Shown: positions 36,557 to 46,426 of the stretch, one piece after another | How the letters are laid out: every line of letters begins with the position of its first letter | Numbering within the stretch: position 1 is the first letter of the stretch | From: Caulobacter vibrioides | GTDB taxonomy: Bacteria > Pseudomonadota > Alphaproteobacteria > Caulobacterales > Caulobacteraceae | Direction of reading: 5' to 3' | NCBI RefSeq assembly: GCF_002858865.1 | Contig: NZ_PJRR01000018.1 | Span: 1 to 64,000, forward strand | Length of the DNA stretch: 64,000 nucleotides | Translations under genes and position numbers: made by a program | Notes under the pieces: generated by a model | The model's database searches: none | What the model was told of the DNA's origin: nothing | Seen by the model: the letters and a program-made list of their open reading frames with translations, nothing else

Positions 36557-37945
36557 TCAGCGGGACGCCGTCGGCTTGGCGGGCGCCTTGGCCGAGACCT
36601 GGACCGGCGGAAGAGGCGGCCGCTCCAGCGCCTGGTAAACGAGCGTACGCGATTGCGCGTCCAGGCCAGGGCCCACGCCGCCCAGTCGCTGGATCATGCC
36701 GACGAAGAACAGGTTGTTGGTCGGGTCGATCCAGAACCAGGTGCCCGCGCTGCCGCCCCAGCTGACCGTGCCGGGGCCGACCGGCGCGCCAGACGCCGCC
36801 GGGTCGACGGCGACCGCCATGTCGATCCCGTAGCCCATACCCGCAGCGAACGGAAAAGGCCGAGCCGCCGGCGCCAGAACCCCTGCGGTGCCATTGGTGG
36901 TGACAACGAAACCCTCGGGCAGATGGTTCTGGGTCATCAGCGCCACGGTTTCCGGCTTCAGAATCCGGACGCCGTCGAGCTCACCCTTGTTGAGGATCAT
37001 CTGGGCGAAGCGCGCGAAATCGCTGGCCGTCGACAGCAAACCACCGCCCCCCAGCGGCGCGGCCGGCGGCTTGCTGACATCGCGCCAGGCCCCCTCGACC
37101 GCAGGGACCAACTGCCCCGTGGCCGGATCGCCGTCATACAGCGCCGCCAGACGCCCCTGCTTCTCCTCGGGCACATAGAAGGCCGTGTCCTTCATGCCCA
37201 GCGGCGTGAAGATGCGCTCCTGCATGAACACCGGCAGGCTCTGGCCCGACAGCTTCTCGACGATGTAGCCCTGGATGTCGGCCGCCACGCTGTAGCGCCA
37301 CAGCTGTCCGGGTTCGGCGAACATCGGCAGGCCCGAGACCTTCTGCACCAGGTCGGTCAGCGACGCCGACTGCAGGACTTCGGCCCGGTAATAGGCCTGG
37401 TCGGCCGGGCTGCTGGGATCGTTGGCCAGTCCATAGGCAAAGCCCGCCGTATGGGTCATCAGCTCGCGCATGGTGGGCGATCTGGAGACCGGGGTCAGGA
37501 TCGGCTGTCCGGTCTCATCGACGCCCTTGGCCACACGCAGATTGGCGAACTCCGGAATGTGCAGACTCACCGGATCGTCCAGCCGCCACAGCCCCTGCTC
37601 GTAGAGCATCATCATGGCGACGCCGGTGACCGGCTTGGTCTCCGAGCGGATGCGGAAGATCGCGTCCATCGGCATCGGGTCGCCGCCCAGCACGCGGCGC
37701 CCGAAGGCGCGGGCCTGAACCACCCGTCCGTGGCGCGCCAGGACGGTTACACCGCCGGCGATCTGTCCCCGATCGACCATGGTCTGCATATGGTCGTCGA
37801 GGCGTTTCAGTCGTTCGGCGCTGAAGCCGCCCTCCTCCGGCTTGCCCTTGGGCAGGGCCAGCGCCGGAGTCGCGGCGACGGCCGCGCAGCCGAAAACGCC
37901 GGCCAACAGGCTCAACGCGCGGCGACGCGACCGTCCGATCCTCAT
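36557..37945 (-). CDS. exported serine hydrolase, class C beta-lactamase/esterase family (paralog)
   Basis: 462 residues. Basic N-terminus [19 protein letters not shown] leads a signal peptide ending near ATPALALP. SxxK in [15 protein letters not shown], Tyr motif in [11 protein letters not shown], and [18 protein letters not shown] match the paralog at 33551 closely. Start chosen where ATG overlaps the parC stop (ATGA). The SRRRAL is not a convincing Tat motif. Coupling to parC probably reflects position rather than function. Confidence 0.85.
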   Translation of the reverse strand: MRIGRSRRRALSLLAGVFGCAAVAATPALALPKGKPEEGGFSAERLKRLDDHMQTMVDRGQIAGGVTVLARHGRVVQARAFGRRVLGGDPMPMDAIFRIRSETKPVTGVAMMMLYEQGLWRLDDPVSLHIPEFANLRVAKGVDETGQPILTPVSRSPTMRELMTHTAGFAYGLANDPSSPADQAYYRAEVLQSASLTDLVQKVSGLPMFAEPGQLWRYSVAADIQGYIVEKLSGQSLPVFMQERIFTPLGMKDTAFYVPEEKQGRLAALYDGDPATGQLVPAVEGAWRDVSKPPAAPLGGGGLLSTASDFARFAQMILNKGELDGVRILKPETVALMTQNHLPEGFVVTTNGTAGVLAPAARPFPFAAGMGYGIDMAVAVDPAASGAPVGPGTVSWGGSAGTWFWIDPTNNLFFVGMIQRLGGVGPGLDAQSRTLVYQALERPPLPPVQVSAKAPAKPTASR

Positions 37946-40221
37946 TTGGGACGGAACCGCTTGTTGGTGGCGAAGCCCTTGGGAACCAGCTTCCCGGCGC
38001 CCGCGCGGCGGCCCACCCATTCCTTCCACTCGGCCCAGTCACGACGCCGGCCGGCGGTGTCGATCCAGTAGGCTCCGGTCTCGGCGTTGAACGACAGACC
38101 GTCGCGCAGGCCGCCTTCGCGGTAGGCCTGCAGCTTGACGCCCTTGCCGCGCGGCATTTCCGGCAGCTCTTCCAGCGGGAAGATCAGGATCTTGCCATTG
38201 TCGCCGATCACCGCCAGCTGGTCGCCGACGGCCTCCAGGCAGAAGGCCGCGCCTTCATTGCCGACATTCAGGACCTGCTTGCCGGCCTTGCGGTTGGCCA
38301 GGGCTTCTTCCTCGGGCATCAGGAAGCCATAGCCGCCCTTCGAGGCCAGAATGCGTTTGCGGCCGGCCTTGAACGGGAAGACGTCGATGATCTTCACCTT
38401 GTCGTCCAGCTCGATCATCATCCGTACCGGCTCGCCGTGACCGCGCGCGCTGGGCAGCTTGTCACAGCCCAGCGTGAAGAAGCGCCCGTCGCTGGAGAAG
38501 ATCAGCAGCTTGTCGGTGGTCTCGGCCGGGACCAGGAAGCCCAGCTTGTCGCCTTCCTTGAACTTCAGTTCCGAGGGATCGTCGATCTTGCCCTTGGCGG
38601 CGCGGATCCAGCCGCGCTCGGACAGGATGATCGTGATCGGCTCGCGCACGATCATCGCCTCGATCGCGGCGTCGGCGTCGACTTGCGGGGCCTCGCCGAA
38701 CACCGAACGGCCGGTCACGCCCGTGGGGCGCGGCTTGTCGAGCGGATGCTTGATCTTGAGCAGCGCTGTGCGGACCTCGGAGAGGCCCACGCCGACCAGC
38801 TTCCACTGCTTGGCCTCGCTGGCCAGCATGGCCAGAATGCCGTCGCGCTCTTCCACCAGTTCGGCGTGCTCACGCCGGATCTCCATCTCCTCCAGCTTGG
38901 CCAGTTGGCGCAGGCGGGTGTTGAGGATGGCGTCGGCCTGGATGTCCGTGAGCCCGAAGGTCTCGATCAGCTTTTCCTTCGGCTTGTCCTCATAGCGGAC
39001 GATCCGAATGACCTCGTCGAGGTTCAGATAGGCGATCAGCAGGCCGTCCAGGATGTGCAGACGGGCTTCGATCTTGGCCAGGCGGTGGCGAGCTCGGCGG
39101 GTCAGCACCTCGCGGCGGTGAGCCAGGAAGGCCATCAGCGCCTGCTTGATGCCCATCACGCCCGGCGTGCCGCGCGCATCCAGCACGTTGATATTGACCG
39201 GGAACCGGCTCTCCAGCGCCGAGAGCTTGAACAGGCTCTCCATCAGCACTTCGGGCTCGACGTTCTTGGACTTCGGCTCGAGCACCAGACGGATGTCCTC
39301 GGCGCTCTCGTCGCGGACGTCGCCCAAGAGGGCCGCCTTCTTGCTGTCGATCAGGTCGGCCAGCTGCTCGACCAGGTCTGACTTTTTCACCTGATACGGG
39401 ATCTCGGTGACGACGATCTGGTAGGTGCCGCGACCGGTGTCTTCCTTCTCCCACTTGGCGCGCATCCGCACGCCGCCGCGTCCGGTCTCGTAGGTTTCCA
39501 GCAACGAGGCGCGGGACTCGACGATCACGCCGCCGGTCGGGAAGTCCGGCCCCGGGACCTTTTCCAGCAGGTCTTCGGTGGTGGCGTCGGGATTGGCCAG
39601 CAACAGCTGGCAGGCGTCGATCAGCTCGGCGGCGTTGTGCGGCGGGATCGAGGTGGCCATGCCGACGGCGATGCCCGACGAGCCGTTGGCCAACAGGTTC
39701 GGGAAGCCCGAGGGCAGCACGACCGGCTCTTCGTCCTGGCCGTCATAGGTCGGGCGGAAGTCGACCGCGTCCTCGTCGATGCCGTCCAGCAGAAGCGTCG
39801 CCGCCTCCGTCATCTTGCATTCGGTGTAACGCATGGCTGCGGCGTTATCGCCGTCGATATTGCCGAAGTTCCCCTGCCCTTCGACCAGCGGGATGCGCTG
39901 CGCAAAGTCCTGCGCCAGGCGCACCAGGGCGTCATAGATCGACTGGTCGCCGTGCGGGTGGAAGTTACCCATCACCTCGCCGACCACCTTGGCGCACTTG
40001 CGCGCGGCGGCGTCGGGGTTCAGCCGCATATTGCTCATCGCGTAGAGCACGCGGCGGTGCACGGGCTTCAAGCCATCGCGCACGTCAGGCAGCGCCCGCG
40101 AGCCGATCGTCGACAGCGCATAGGCCAGATAGCGCCGCGACAGCGCCTCGGTCAGCGGCTCGTCGAGAATGCGGTCGCCGTCGTCGGGGCCGCCGGGGGG
40201 AGGAAGGACAGGCTTGTTCAT
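37942..40221 (-). CDS. parC: DNA topoisomerase IV subunit A
   Basis: 759 residues. Chromosome-decatenating type II topoisomerase subunit with catalytic Tyr132 in [10 protein letters not shown]. No GyrA-box is seen and the C-terminal domain is short, separating it from GyrA. The quinolone region reads [10 protein letters not shown], with Gln93 where E. coli has Ser80 and Asp97 at the Glu84 position. Start [11 protein letters not shown]. The stop overlaps the next gene. Confidence 0.95.
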   Translation of the reverse strand: MNKPVLPPPGGPDDGDRILDEPLTEALSRRYLAYALSTIGSRALPDVRDGLKPVHRRVLYAMSNMRLNPDAAARKCAKVVGEVMGNFHPHGDQSIYDALVRLAQDFAQRIPLVEGQGNFGNIDGDNAAAMRYTECKMTEAATLLLDGIDEDAVDFRPTYDGQDEEPVVLPSGFPNLLANGSSGIAVGMATSIPPHNAAELIDACQLLLANPDATTEDLLEKVPGPDFPTGGVIVESRASLLETYETGRGGVRMRAKWEKEDTGRGTYQIVVTEIPYQVKKSDLVEQLADLIDSKKAALLGDVRDESAEDIRLVLEPKSKNVEPEVLMESLFKLSALESRFPVNINVLDARGTPGVMGIKQALMAFLAHRREVLTRRARHRLAKIEARLHILDGLLIAYLNLDEVIRIVRYEDKPKEKLIETFGLTDIQADAILNTRLRQLAKLEEMEIRREHAELVEERDGILAMLASEAKQWKLVGVGLSEVRTALLKIKHPLDKPRPTGVTGRSVFGEAPQVDADAAIEAMIVREPITIILSERGWIRAAKGKIDDPSELKFKEGDKLGFLVPAETTDKLLIFSSDGRFFTLGCDKLPSARGHGEPVRMMIELDDKVKIIDVFPFKAGRKRILASKGGYGFLMPEEEALANRKAGKQVLNVGNEGAAFCLEAVGDQLAVIGDNGKILIFPLEELPEMPRGKGVKLQAYREGGLRDGLSFNAETGAYWIDTAGRRRDWAEWKEWVGRRAGAGKLVPKGFATNKRFRPK

Positions 40222-40292
40222 CGAGGGGATTCGTTACTCCGGGGAAGGAGCCTAGCAGAAATCCCCTCGATGATTCGAGCGGTCAGGGCCTC

Positions 40293-41879
40293 TTAGGCCT
40301 GAACGATCCCCGTCTTTCCGGCCTCCAGCGCCCATTTGGCGCGGGTCGACAGCTTGCCGTCCCGGCGGGTGATCGCGTCCAGCACCTTGAACTCGGCCAC
40401 GAACGCCTTGGGCGTGACGTCGCAGAGCGCATAGCCGCGCTGGGCGTTGTTGAACTTGAGGATCGGATTGGCGGCCTGGATCCTGGCCATGTCGGCGCGC
40501 TGGTCAGTCCCGTCGCCGCCGGAGCTGATCGAGGTGACGACAAACTCCGAGGCGATCGGAGCCCCTTCGGCCTTGGCGCCGTCGAGATAGAGATCGCCGG
40601 CATAGTTCTGGTGCTCGTCGCCGGTGAGCACCACGACATTGCCGACCTTGCGGTCGCGGATGGTCTGCAGCAGGCGATTGCGCGGCATGCGATAGCCGGC
40701 CCACGAGTCCGGATTGACCGCCTTGCCCTCGCCCGGCTCGCGGTCGAGGTCCATCATCATGATCTGCTGGGCCAGCACGTTCCAGGTCGACTTGGACTCG
40801 ATCAGCCCGTTGGTCAGCCACTTTTCCTGAACCTGGCCGATGACCTCGGCGCGCGAAGCCTCCACCGCGTCGCAGTAGCCGAACCGGTCGCCGCAGGGCT
40901 GGTCGGTGCGATACTGGCGCGTATCCAGCAGGTTCAGGTTCAGCAGCTGGCCATAGGTCGCCCGGCGATAGATCTGCAGCGACGTGCCGGTCGGGAAGCT
41001 CGAGGCCCGCAGCGGCATGTTCTCGTAATAGGCCTGGACGGCGGCCTGGCGGCGCAGGTTGAAGATCTTGGGATCGACGCCGTCCTGGTCGAGGTCAGTG
41101 ACCCAGTTGTTGTCGATCTCGTGGTCGTCCCAGACCGTGAACCACGGCGCGGCCGCGTGGGCGGCCTGCAGGTCGGTGTCCATCTTGTACTGGGCGTAGC
41201 GGCGACGATAGTCGTCGAGGCTGTAGATCTCGCCACCGAAATGCTGGCGCACGTTTTCCACCGGACCGCTGGCGCTGTTCCAGACCCGGTTGCCACGATA
41301 CTCGTAGATGTAGTCGCCGTAGCAGAAGACGAAGTCGGGGTTTTCTTCGGCCAGACGGCGATAGGCCGTATAGTAGCCCTGCTCGTAGTGCTGGCAGCCG
41401 GCCACCGCGAAGCGCACGCGCTCCAGCGCCGCGCCCAGCGCCGGCGTCGTGCGGGCCCGGCCCAGCAGGCTGCGCTCCCGTCCGGCGGTGAAGCGATACC
41501 AGTAGTCCCGATTGGGCTGCAGGCCGCCGACTTCGACGTGGACCGCGTGGCCCAGCTCCGGCGGCGCGATGGCCGTGCCCTTGGCCACGATGTTGCGCAT
41601 GTTGGGCGCGTCACCGACTTCCCATTCGACGGCGACCGGCGCGGACGGCATGCCGTAGCCGATCTCGAGCGGCTCGGGCGCCAGACGCGTCCAGATCACA
41701 AAGCCATCCGACGACGGGTCGCCCGACGCGACGCCCAGCTGGAACGGGTAGGTCGAGAACACGGCTTGGGCCAGCGCCTTGCCGCTCTCGATCGGGATGG
41801 CGAGCGCGGTGACGGCCGCGCCGCCGAACACGGACAGCAGACGGCGGCGGCTGAGAGCGTAACGATCGAGAACAGACAT
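40293..41879 (-). CDS. phoD: alkaline phosphatase D (PhoD family)
   Basis: 528 residues. Twin-arginine signal in LSRRRLLSVFGGAAVTALA, then a Fn3-like domain (FQLGVASGDPSSDGFVIWTRL) and the PhoD metallophosphatase domain: AGCQHYEQGYYTAYR, CYGDYIYEYRG, TVWDDHEIDNNW and LTGDEHQNYAGDL. It should hydrolyse phosphodi- and monoesters in the periplasm with Ca/Fe. Start MSVLDRYALSRRRL. No convincing Pho box is seen in the 51-bp gap after recO. Confidence 0.92.
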   Translation of the reverse strand: MSVLDRYALSRRRLLSVFGGAAVTALAIPIESGKALAQAVFSTYPFQLGVASGDPSSDGFVIWTRLAPEPLEIGYGMPSAPVAVEWEVGDAPNMRNIVAKGTAIAPPELGHAVHVEVGGLQPNRDYWYRFTAGRERSLLGRARTTPALGAALERVRFAVAGCQHYEQGYYTAYRRLAEENPDFVFCYGDYIYEYRGNRVWNSASGPVENVRQHFGGEIYSLDDYRRRYAQYKMDTDLQAAHAAAPWFTVWDDHEIDNNWVTDLDQDGVDPKIFNLRRQAAVQAYYENMPLRASSFPTGTSLQIYRRATYGQLLNLNLLDTRQYRTDQPCGDRFGYCDAVEASRAEVIGQVQEKWLTNGLIESKSTWNVLAQQIMMMDLDREPGEGKAVNPDSWAGYRMPRNRLLQTIRDRKVGNVVVLTGDEHQNYAGDLYLDGAKAEGAPIASEFVVTSISSGGDGTDQRADMARIQAANPILKFNNAQRGYALCDVTPKAFVAEFKVLDAITRRDGKLSTRAKWALEAGKTGIVQA

Positions 41880-41930
41880 CAAGCGGCTCCGAAACTTCCG
41901 TCTCGGGATAAACCGCATTTATGACGCCTC

Positions 41931-42683
41931 TTAAAGCCTTCCCGCCTCAGTCAGGCGATCCAGCAGCCAAAGCCTGGCCGGTGGCAGCGGCCTGTTCAGG
42001 GGGCCGAAGACGAACTGCTCCAGAAAGTGGCCGGTGATGTCCAGGCCCGCCTTCACGTCGCCCTCTGCCAGTCCGCCTTGCGACGACAGCATGAACGGCG
42101 GCAAGGGCAACAGCTTGTCGTGATAGGGTTTGCCCGCTTCACGACTGACGGCCCGCCCGGTGCGCGGGCTGACATAGACGAGATCGTCGAACGCGCCGGT
42201 CGCTGCGCACTTCGACAGATCGAGGCCAAAGCCGAGCTCCTGCAACAGCCCCGCCTCGTAGCGGACATAGACCGCCGGCCAGATCTCGGGGATTTCCAGC
42301 ACGCGGATCAGCGCCTCCAGGGCGTGGAACGCGCCAGGGTGAGCCTCGCGTTCCGGCAAGGCCGCCGCCGCGACGGCCGCCGCGGCCGAGAGACCGGCCA
42401 GGGCCAGGCGATCATCGAACAGGGATGAAGGCCCCTCACCCATCGGCTCCAAAGTGGCTGAGCCCAGCTGCCCCTCGACCTTGGCCCGGTAGCGGACGAT
42501 CACCCGCGCGCCGGGCTGCAGGAAGGGTTTCATCCGCCGCGACGCCGCGCCGGCCACGTGGGCGGCGACCTTGCCACGCGCCTCGGTCAGGAGTTCGACA
42601 ATGGCCCCCGTCTCGCCGTGCGAGCGGGCCGAGAGGACATAGGCTTCGTCCTCCCACTCCAGGCTCAAGCGGGGGTTCCCCAC
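41931..42683 (-). CDS. recO: DNA repair protein RecO
   Basis: 250 residues. RecFOR-pathway mediator that loads RecA on SSB-coated gaps. N-terminal OB fold (EWEDEAYVLSARSHGETGAIVELLTEARGKV seen as EDEAYVLSARSHGE and VELLTEARGKV) and the helical part YVRYEAGLLQELGFGLDLSKCAATG. The start is GTG at 42683 or, more like other RecO proteins, TTG at 42668. Either way it overlaps or abuts the end of nat. Confidence 0.92.
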   Translation of the reverse strand: MGNPRLSLEWEDEAYVLSARSHGETGAIVELLTEARGKVAAHVAGAASRRMKPFLQPGARVIVRYRAKVEGQLGSATLEPMGEGPSSLFDDRLALAGLSAAAAVAAAALPEREAHPGAFHALEALIRVLEIPEIWPAVYVRYEAGLLQELGFGLDLSKCAATGAFDDLVYVSPRTGRAVSREAGKPYHDKLLPLPPFMLSSQGGLAEGDVKAGLDITGHFLEQFVFGPLNRPLPPARLWLLDRLTEAGRL

Positions 42684-43516
42684 GCCACGACCTTTTCCAG
42701 CACCGGCCGCCAGTCCGGCTCCACCGGCAGGCCGATCACCTCCCGCAGGGTCGCCTCCAGCTCATCGACGCTCAGGTCGCGCTGCTCAACCACGGCGCCC
42801 GTGACGTCGCGATGGGTGAAGCGGTTGTTCTTCAGGGCATAGCGCGCGGTCGGCGTCGTGCGCCCCACCGTCATGCTCCAGGTGAAGTGCGAGCTGGGGT
42901 GGGTGTAGGTGTAGAAATTGGCCTGCTCGTAGTCGACCTCGGCCCAGGCGCCTTGCGACACCTGATAGAGCGGCGCCCAGCGGCCCGACAAATCGGCCTG
43001 GACCTGGCGTTCGGCGACGCCGTTCGTCTGCGTGTCGACGATGCGGAACTTGCCGTGCGGACTGTCCTGGACCTCGTCCGAGAACAGGCGCAGCGGCGCG
43101 GTCAGCACGCAGCCGCCAAAGCCGGCGTCGGCCAGCCAGGTCTCGCCGTCGATTGTGACACCCAGCACCTGGTGCGAGCGCGGACGCGGCGGCGCACCTT
43201 CCGGCGCCATCCACAGCACGCGGGCCATCAGCCCCTCGACTTGGAAGCCCAGCGCCTGCAGCACGCGTTTCAAAAGCCCGTTCTGCTCGTAGCAATAGCC
43301 GCCCCGCCCGGCGCCGATCAGCTTGGCGTCGACATCGTTGGGGACAATGCTGATCCCACGCCCCAAGAGGACGTCGAGGTTCTCGAACGGGATGGCGTCC
43401 GGGTGGCGGAAGGCGATGGCCCGCAGCGTATCCAGGGTCGGCTCGCGCGGGCCGTCATAGCCGATACGCCGGAAATAGGCGTCCAGCTCCACGGCCGGCG
43501 CCGGCGCGTCAAACAT
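42665..43516 (-). CDS. nat: arylamine N-acetyltransferase
   Basis: 283 residues. Acetyl-CoA-dependent acetylation of arylamines/hydrazines by a Cys-His-Asp triad: Cys75 in GRGGYCYEQN, His in RPRSHQVLGV, and Asp in WLADAGFGG. FENLDVLLGRGISI is a NAT hallmark. The start lies 8 nt inside the end of era and the end reaches into recO, so nat is woven into the era-recO unit. The physiological substrate is unknown. Confidence 0.9.
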   Translation of the reverse strand: MFDAPAPAVELDAYFRRIGYDGPREPTLDTLRAIAFRHPDAIPFENLDVLLGRGISIVPNDVDAKLIGAGRGGYCYEQNGLLKRVLQALGFQVEGLMARVLWMAPEGAPPRPRSHQVLGVTIDGETWLADAGFGGCVLTAPLRLFSDEVQDSPHGKFRIVDTQTNGVAERQVQADLSGRWAPLYQVSQGAWAEVDYEQANFYTYTHPSSHFTWSMTVGRTTPTARYALKNNRFTHRDVTGAVVEQRDLSVDELEATLREVIGLPVEPDWRPVLEKVVAWGTPA

Positions 43517-44459
43517 CGAAGTCCAGGCCGATGTCGCTGAACAGGCCACGTTCCTCGGCCCAGTTCTCCTTGACCTTCACGTGCAGGAACAGGTGCACCT
43601 TGCGATCCAGGATGTCGCACAGCTCCTCGCGCGAGGCCTGGCCGATCCATTTCAGGGTCTGGCCGCCCTTGCCGATGACGATGACCCGCTGGCCTTCGCG
43701 CTCGACCAGGATGGTCTGCTCGATGCGCACCGAGCCGTCCTTGCGCTCCTCGAAGGCGGTCGTTTCGACCGTCGCTGCGTAAGGAAGCTCCTCGTGGACG
43801 CGCAGATAGACCTTCTCGCGGGTGATCTCGGCGGCCAGCAGCCGCGCCGGCAGGTCGGCGGTCTGATCTTCCGGATAGAGCCAGGGCCCTTCCGGCATCA
43901 TCGACACCAGCTTGGCCGTCAGGTCCTCGACGCCCGCGCCGGTCGAGGCGCTGATCATGAAGACGTCGGAATAGACGCCGGTGTCGAAGAAGTCCTTGGC
44001 CACGGCCAGCAGGGTGTCGCGCTTGATCCCGTCGATCTTGTTAAGCGCCAGGATGACCTTGCGGTCGGCGGCCTTCAGGCCCTCGATGATGGTCTGCACG
44101 TCCTGGGCCGAGCGATACTCGCCGGGCGTGGCCTTGTCGGCACGGCTGGCCAGTTCGGCCTGCACGTCAACGAGGTGAACGGTGGCCTCGGCCTCTTCCG
44201 ATCCAGCCCAAGCGGCGCGGACCATGGCGCGGTCCAGGCGGCGGCGAGGGCTGAAGATCCCGGGGGTGTCGACGAGGACGATCTGGGTGTCGCCTTCGAT
44301 GGCGACGCCGCGCACGGGGAAGCGGGTGGTCTGGACCTTCTGGGTCACGATCGAGACCTTGGCCCCGACCATGCGGTTGACCAGGGTGGACTTGCCGGCG
44401 TTCGGCGCGCCGATGATGGCGGCGAAGCCTGCGCGGGTTTTGGAGGTGGTGTCAGTCAT
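43509..44459 (-). CDS. era: GTPase Era
   Basis: 316 residues. Ribosome-assembly GTPase acting on 16S rRNA 3' end. G1 GAPNAGKS at 17-24, the TTRFPVRG G2 region, G3 VDTPGIF, G4 NKID and G5 SASTGAG; then a KH domain with VIVIGKGGQTLKWIGQASREEL split as IGKGGQTLKWIG. Start at MTDTTSKTRAGF. The usual partner rnc is 1.2 kb away, separated by an opposite-strand stress gene. Confidence 0.96.
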   Translation of the reverse strand: MTDTTSKTRAGFAAIIGAPNAGKSTLVNRMVGAKVSIVTQKVQTTRFPVRGVAIEGDTQIVLVDTPGIFSPRRRLDRAMVRAAWAGSEEAEATVHLVDVQAELASRADKATPGEYRSAQDVQTIIEGLKAADRKVILALNKIDGIKRDTLLAVAKDFFDTGVYSDVFMISASTGAGVEDLTAKLVSMMPEGPWLYPEDQTADLPARLLAAEITREKVYLRVHEELPYAATVETTAFEERKDGSVRIEQTILVEREGQRVIVIGKGGQTLKWIGQASREELCDILDRKVHLFLHVKVKENWAEERGLFSDIGLDFDV

Positions 44460-44613
44460 TGCGCGTGCGTGTAGCACCAATGGGGGTTCGGCGGTAGCGA
44501 GGGGCTTCAACCGACGTGAGAGCGGATGTTCGCAGGGGCTGTTGAGGGTGGAAGCCGACCTTGGCCGGAGCCCATCTAAGGGGTGGTCTGCTGTTCGTAT
44601 CCAGCCGGCTATT

Positions 44614-44627
44614 TTGACTTAGATCAA
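44614..44627. promoter_or_regulatory. FixK/FNR-type box upstream of the universal stress protein
   Basis: TTGACTTAGATCAA matches the FNR/FixK pattern TTGAY-N4-RTCAA. Its centre is about 60 bp before the stress-protein ATG. If it sits at -41.5, the usual activator position, transcription would start near 44662. In C. crescentus FixK drives the low-oxygen regulon under FixLJ. Confidence 0.75.
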
Positions 44628-44680
44628 AGTCCGAAAATCCCAAGCGTTCACAGTCAATCTACGCTTCGTGGAGACAAATC

Positions 44681-45529
44681 ATGCCGCCGCTGGACATTTT
44701 ACTTCATCTTGACGCTTACCCCGAAGCGACTTCAACTGAAGCGATTGATCAAGCAGTACGATTTGCCGCCTCGGTTGGCGGGGTATTGTCAGCTATCGCG
44801 GTTGAGGTGGACATCAAACCTCCAAATAATCGTCTGGCCAACTATGTGATCGGCCTCAGCCACATGGCGGCGGAAGAGGAGCGAAAGAGCCGCGAGTTCT
44901 GCACTGCGGCGCTTGGGACGTTCACATCAAAGGCTCGCGAATTGGGCGTTTTGGGCGAGGCTATCCACGCAAAAGCTGACCTCTACGTTGTCGCGGCCTA
45001 TGTTGCTGAGCGGTCTAGGACGCGCGACTTGTGTATCGTACCTGTTGCTTCCCAGTCAGACGGTCAGCGCGCTGTCGTTGAGGCCGTCGCCTTCGGGTCT
45101 GGCCGCCCTGTTCTAACCTTCTGCCCGGGGGGCGCGGATCTGCCACCCAGCGGTCTGGATACCGTTGTGCTTGCCTGGGATGGGAGCCGCACGGCGGCGC
45201 GCGCCATGGCCGACGCCATGCCGATCCTTCGGAAAGCTCGTGAGATCACGGTGCTCACCGTGACAAACGATAAAGCGTCCACCGGCTCGGGCGCGGGCCG
45301 GGACGTCGTGCGGTATCTCGGAGCCCACGGCATAAGCGCCGTGGCCGAAGAGATAGACGGCGATGGACGTCGAACAGGGGTCGTGTTTTCGGACTATGTC
45401 GCAGCGAAGCGTCCCGGGCTTTTCGTCATGGGAGCCTATGGCCATTCGCGGGCAAGGGAGTTTTTATTGGGCGGAGCGACCGAACACATGCTTCATCATG
45501 TTCCGGTCCCCATGCTGCTCTCGCATTAG
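44681..45529 (+). CDS. universal stress protein (tandem UspA domains)
   Basis: 282 residues, two UspA units. The second is well formed, with TVVLAWDGSRTAARAMADAMP and the nucleotide motif GAYGHSRAREFLLGGATEHML; the first (1-140) is degenerate. The ATG follows GTGGAGACAAATC, which provides a GGAG ribosome site. The opening codons are visibly less GC-rich than the neighbours. The FixK box upstream points to induction under low oxygen. It sits on the plus strand between rnc and era. Confidence 0.88.
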   Translation: MPPLDILLHLDAYPEATSTEAIDQAVRFAASVGGVLSAIAVEVDIKPPNNRLANYVIGLSHMAAEEERKSREFCTAALGTFTSKARELGVLGEAIHAKADLYVVAAYVAERSRTRDLCIVPVASQSDGQRAVVEAVAFGSGRPVLTFCPGGADLPPSGLDTVVLAWDGSRTAARAMADAMPILRKAREITVLTVTNDKASTGSGAGRDVVRYLGAHGISAVAEEIDGDGRRTGVVFSDYVAAKRPGLFVMGAYGHSRAREFLLGGATEHMLHHVPVPMLLSH

Positions 45530-45721
45530 GGATACGTCGGCTTGGGGCGTGGCATGTAGCGGACGGCGGCCGGATGTTTGCGGTGCATGCCCAACGAGAT
45601 CGCACCGTCCCGTTGATGGCCACGAGCCGAGGCGCCAACCTAGCCGGATGTCTGTCTCGGGTCGAAAGGGGTCTTCGGCGCCGCCGCCTGCTGCGGATCC
45701 AGCGCGTCTCGTGGCGCGGAG

Positions 45722-46417
45722 CTAATCAGCCCCCTCGCGCTCCAGCAGCGCCTTAGCCGCCGCTTTTTCGGCCTCCTGCCGGGACTTGCCCTTAGCGATG
45801 GCCGGATCGACGCCCTTGACCGCGACTTCGACCGTGAAGACCGGCGCGTGGTCGGGACCCGTGCGGTCCAGCACGCGGTAGGTCGGCAGCGGGCGGCCCT
45901 GGCCCTGCGCCCACTCCTGCAGCGCGGTCTTGGGATCGCGCGGACGCCCCTCGCCCGCCCGGTCGAACTCGTCGTTCCACAGATCGAGGAACACCTTGCG
46001 CGCCGCCTCCAGCCCGCCGTCCTGGTAAAGCGCGGCCATCAGGGCCTCGGTGGCGCCGGCCAGGATCGAGTCGGTTTCGCGGCCGCCGATCTTGCTGGAC
46101 GAGGCCGACAGCCGCAGGGCGGGGCCGAGTTCGGCCTTGCGCGCGACGCGGGCGCAGGTCTCACGGCTGACCAGGGCGTTGAGGCGCGGCGCAAGCTCGC
46201 CCTCCTTGGCCTTGGGGAAGCGCTGCGCCAGCGCCTCGGCGGCCAGCAGGCCCAGCACGCGGTCGCCGATGAACTCCAGCACCTCGTTGTCGCGGACCTT
46301 CTTGGCCCCGTCCCCGACGCTGGCGTGCGTCAGGGCGCGTTCGAGCAGTTCGCGGTCTTCGAACCTGTGGCCGATCCGGCGCTCCAGGTCGCCGACGGCG
46401 GCGACCCGTCTATCCAT
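45722..46417 (-). CDS. rnc: ribonuclease III with altered metal-ligand position
   Basis: 231 residues. Double-strand RNA endonuclease for rRNA and mRNA processing. The signature [14 protein letters not shown] keeps Glu45, Glu48 and Asp52. The second motif, usually ILADxxEAL, reads ILAGATEAL: the Asp that binds Mg2+ (Asp114 of E. coli) is Gly121, while Glu124 remains. The C-terminal dsRNA-binding domain ([20 protein letters not shown]..., [17 protein letters not shown]) is intact. It follows lepB by 9 bp. Confidence 0.94.
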   Translation of the reverse strand: MDRRVAAVGDLERRIGHRFEDRELLERALTHASVGDGAKKVRDNEVLEFIGDRVLGLLAAEALAQRFPKAKEGELAPRLNALVSRETCARVARKAELGPALRLSASSSKIGGRETDSILAGATEALMAALYQDGGLEAARKVFLDLWNDEFDRAGEGRPRDPKTALQEWAQGQGRPLPTYRVLDRTGPDHAPVFTVEVAVKGVDPAIAKGKSRQEAEKAAAKALLEREGAD

Positions 46418-46426
46418 GAGGCAAGA

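Noticed and set aside
33551-37945. The two serine hydrolases as beta-lactam resistance genes
   Set aside because: They have the SxxK fold motif but resemble EstB-like esterases of this superfamily; nothing in the sequence indicates beta-lactam hydrolysis.
41880-41930. Pho box upstream of phoD
   Set aside because: No pair of CTGTCAT-like repeats is present; the gap is short and phoD may be read through from recO.
44583-44849. 88-codon open frame overlapping the start of the universal stress protein
   Set aside because: It overlaps the better-supported gene in another frame and starts before the FixK box, so it would precede the expected transcript.
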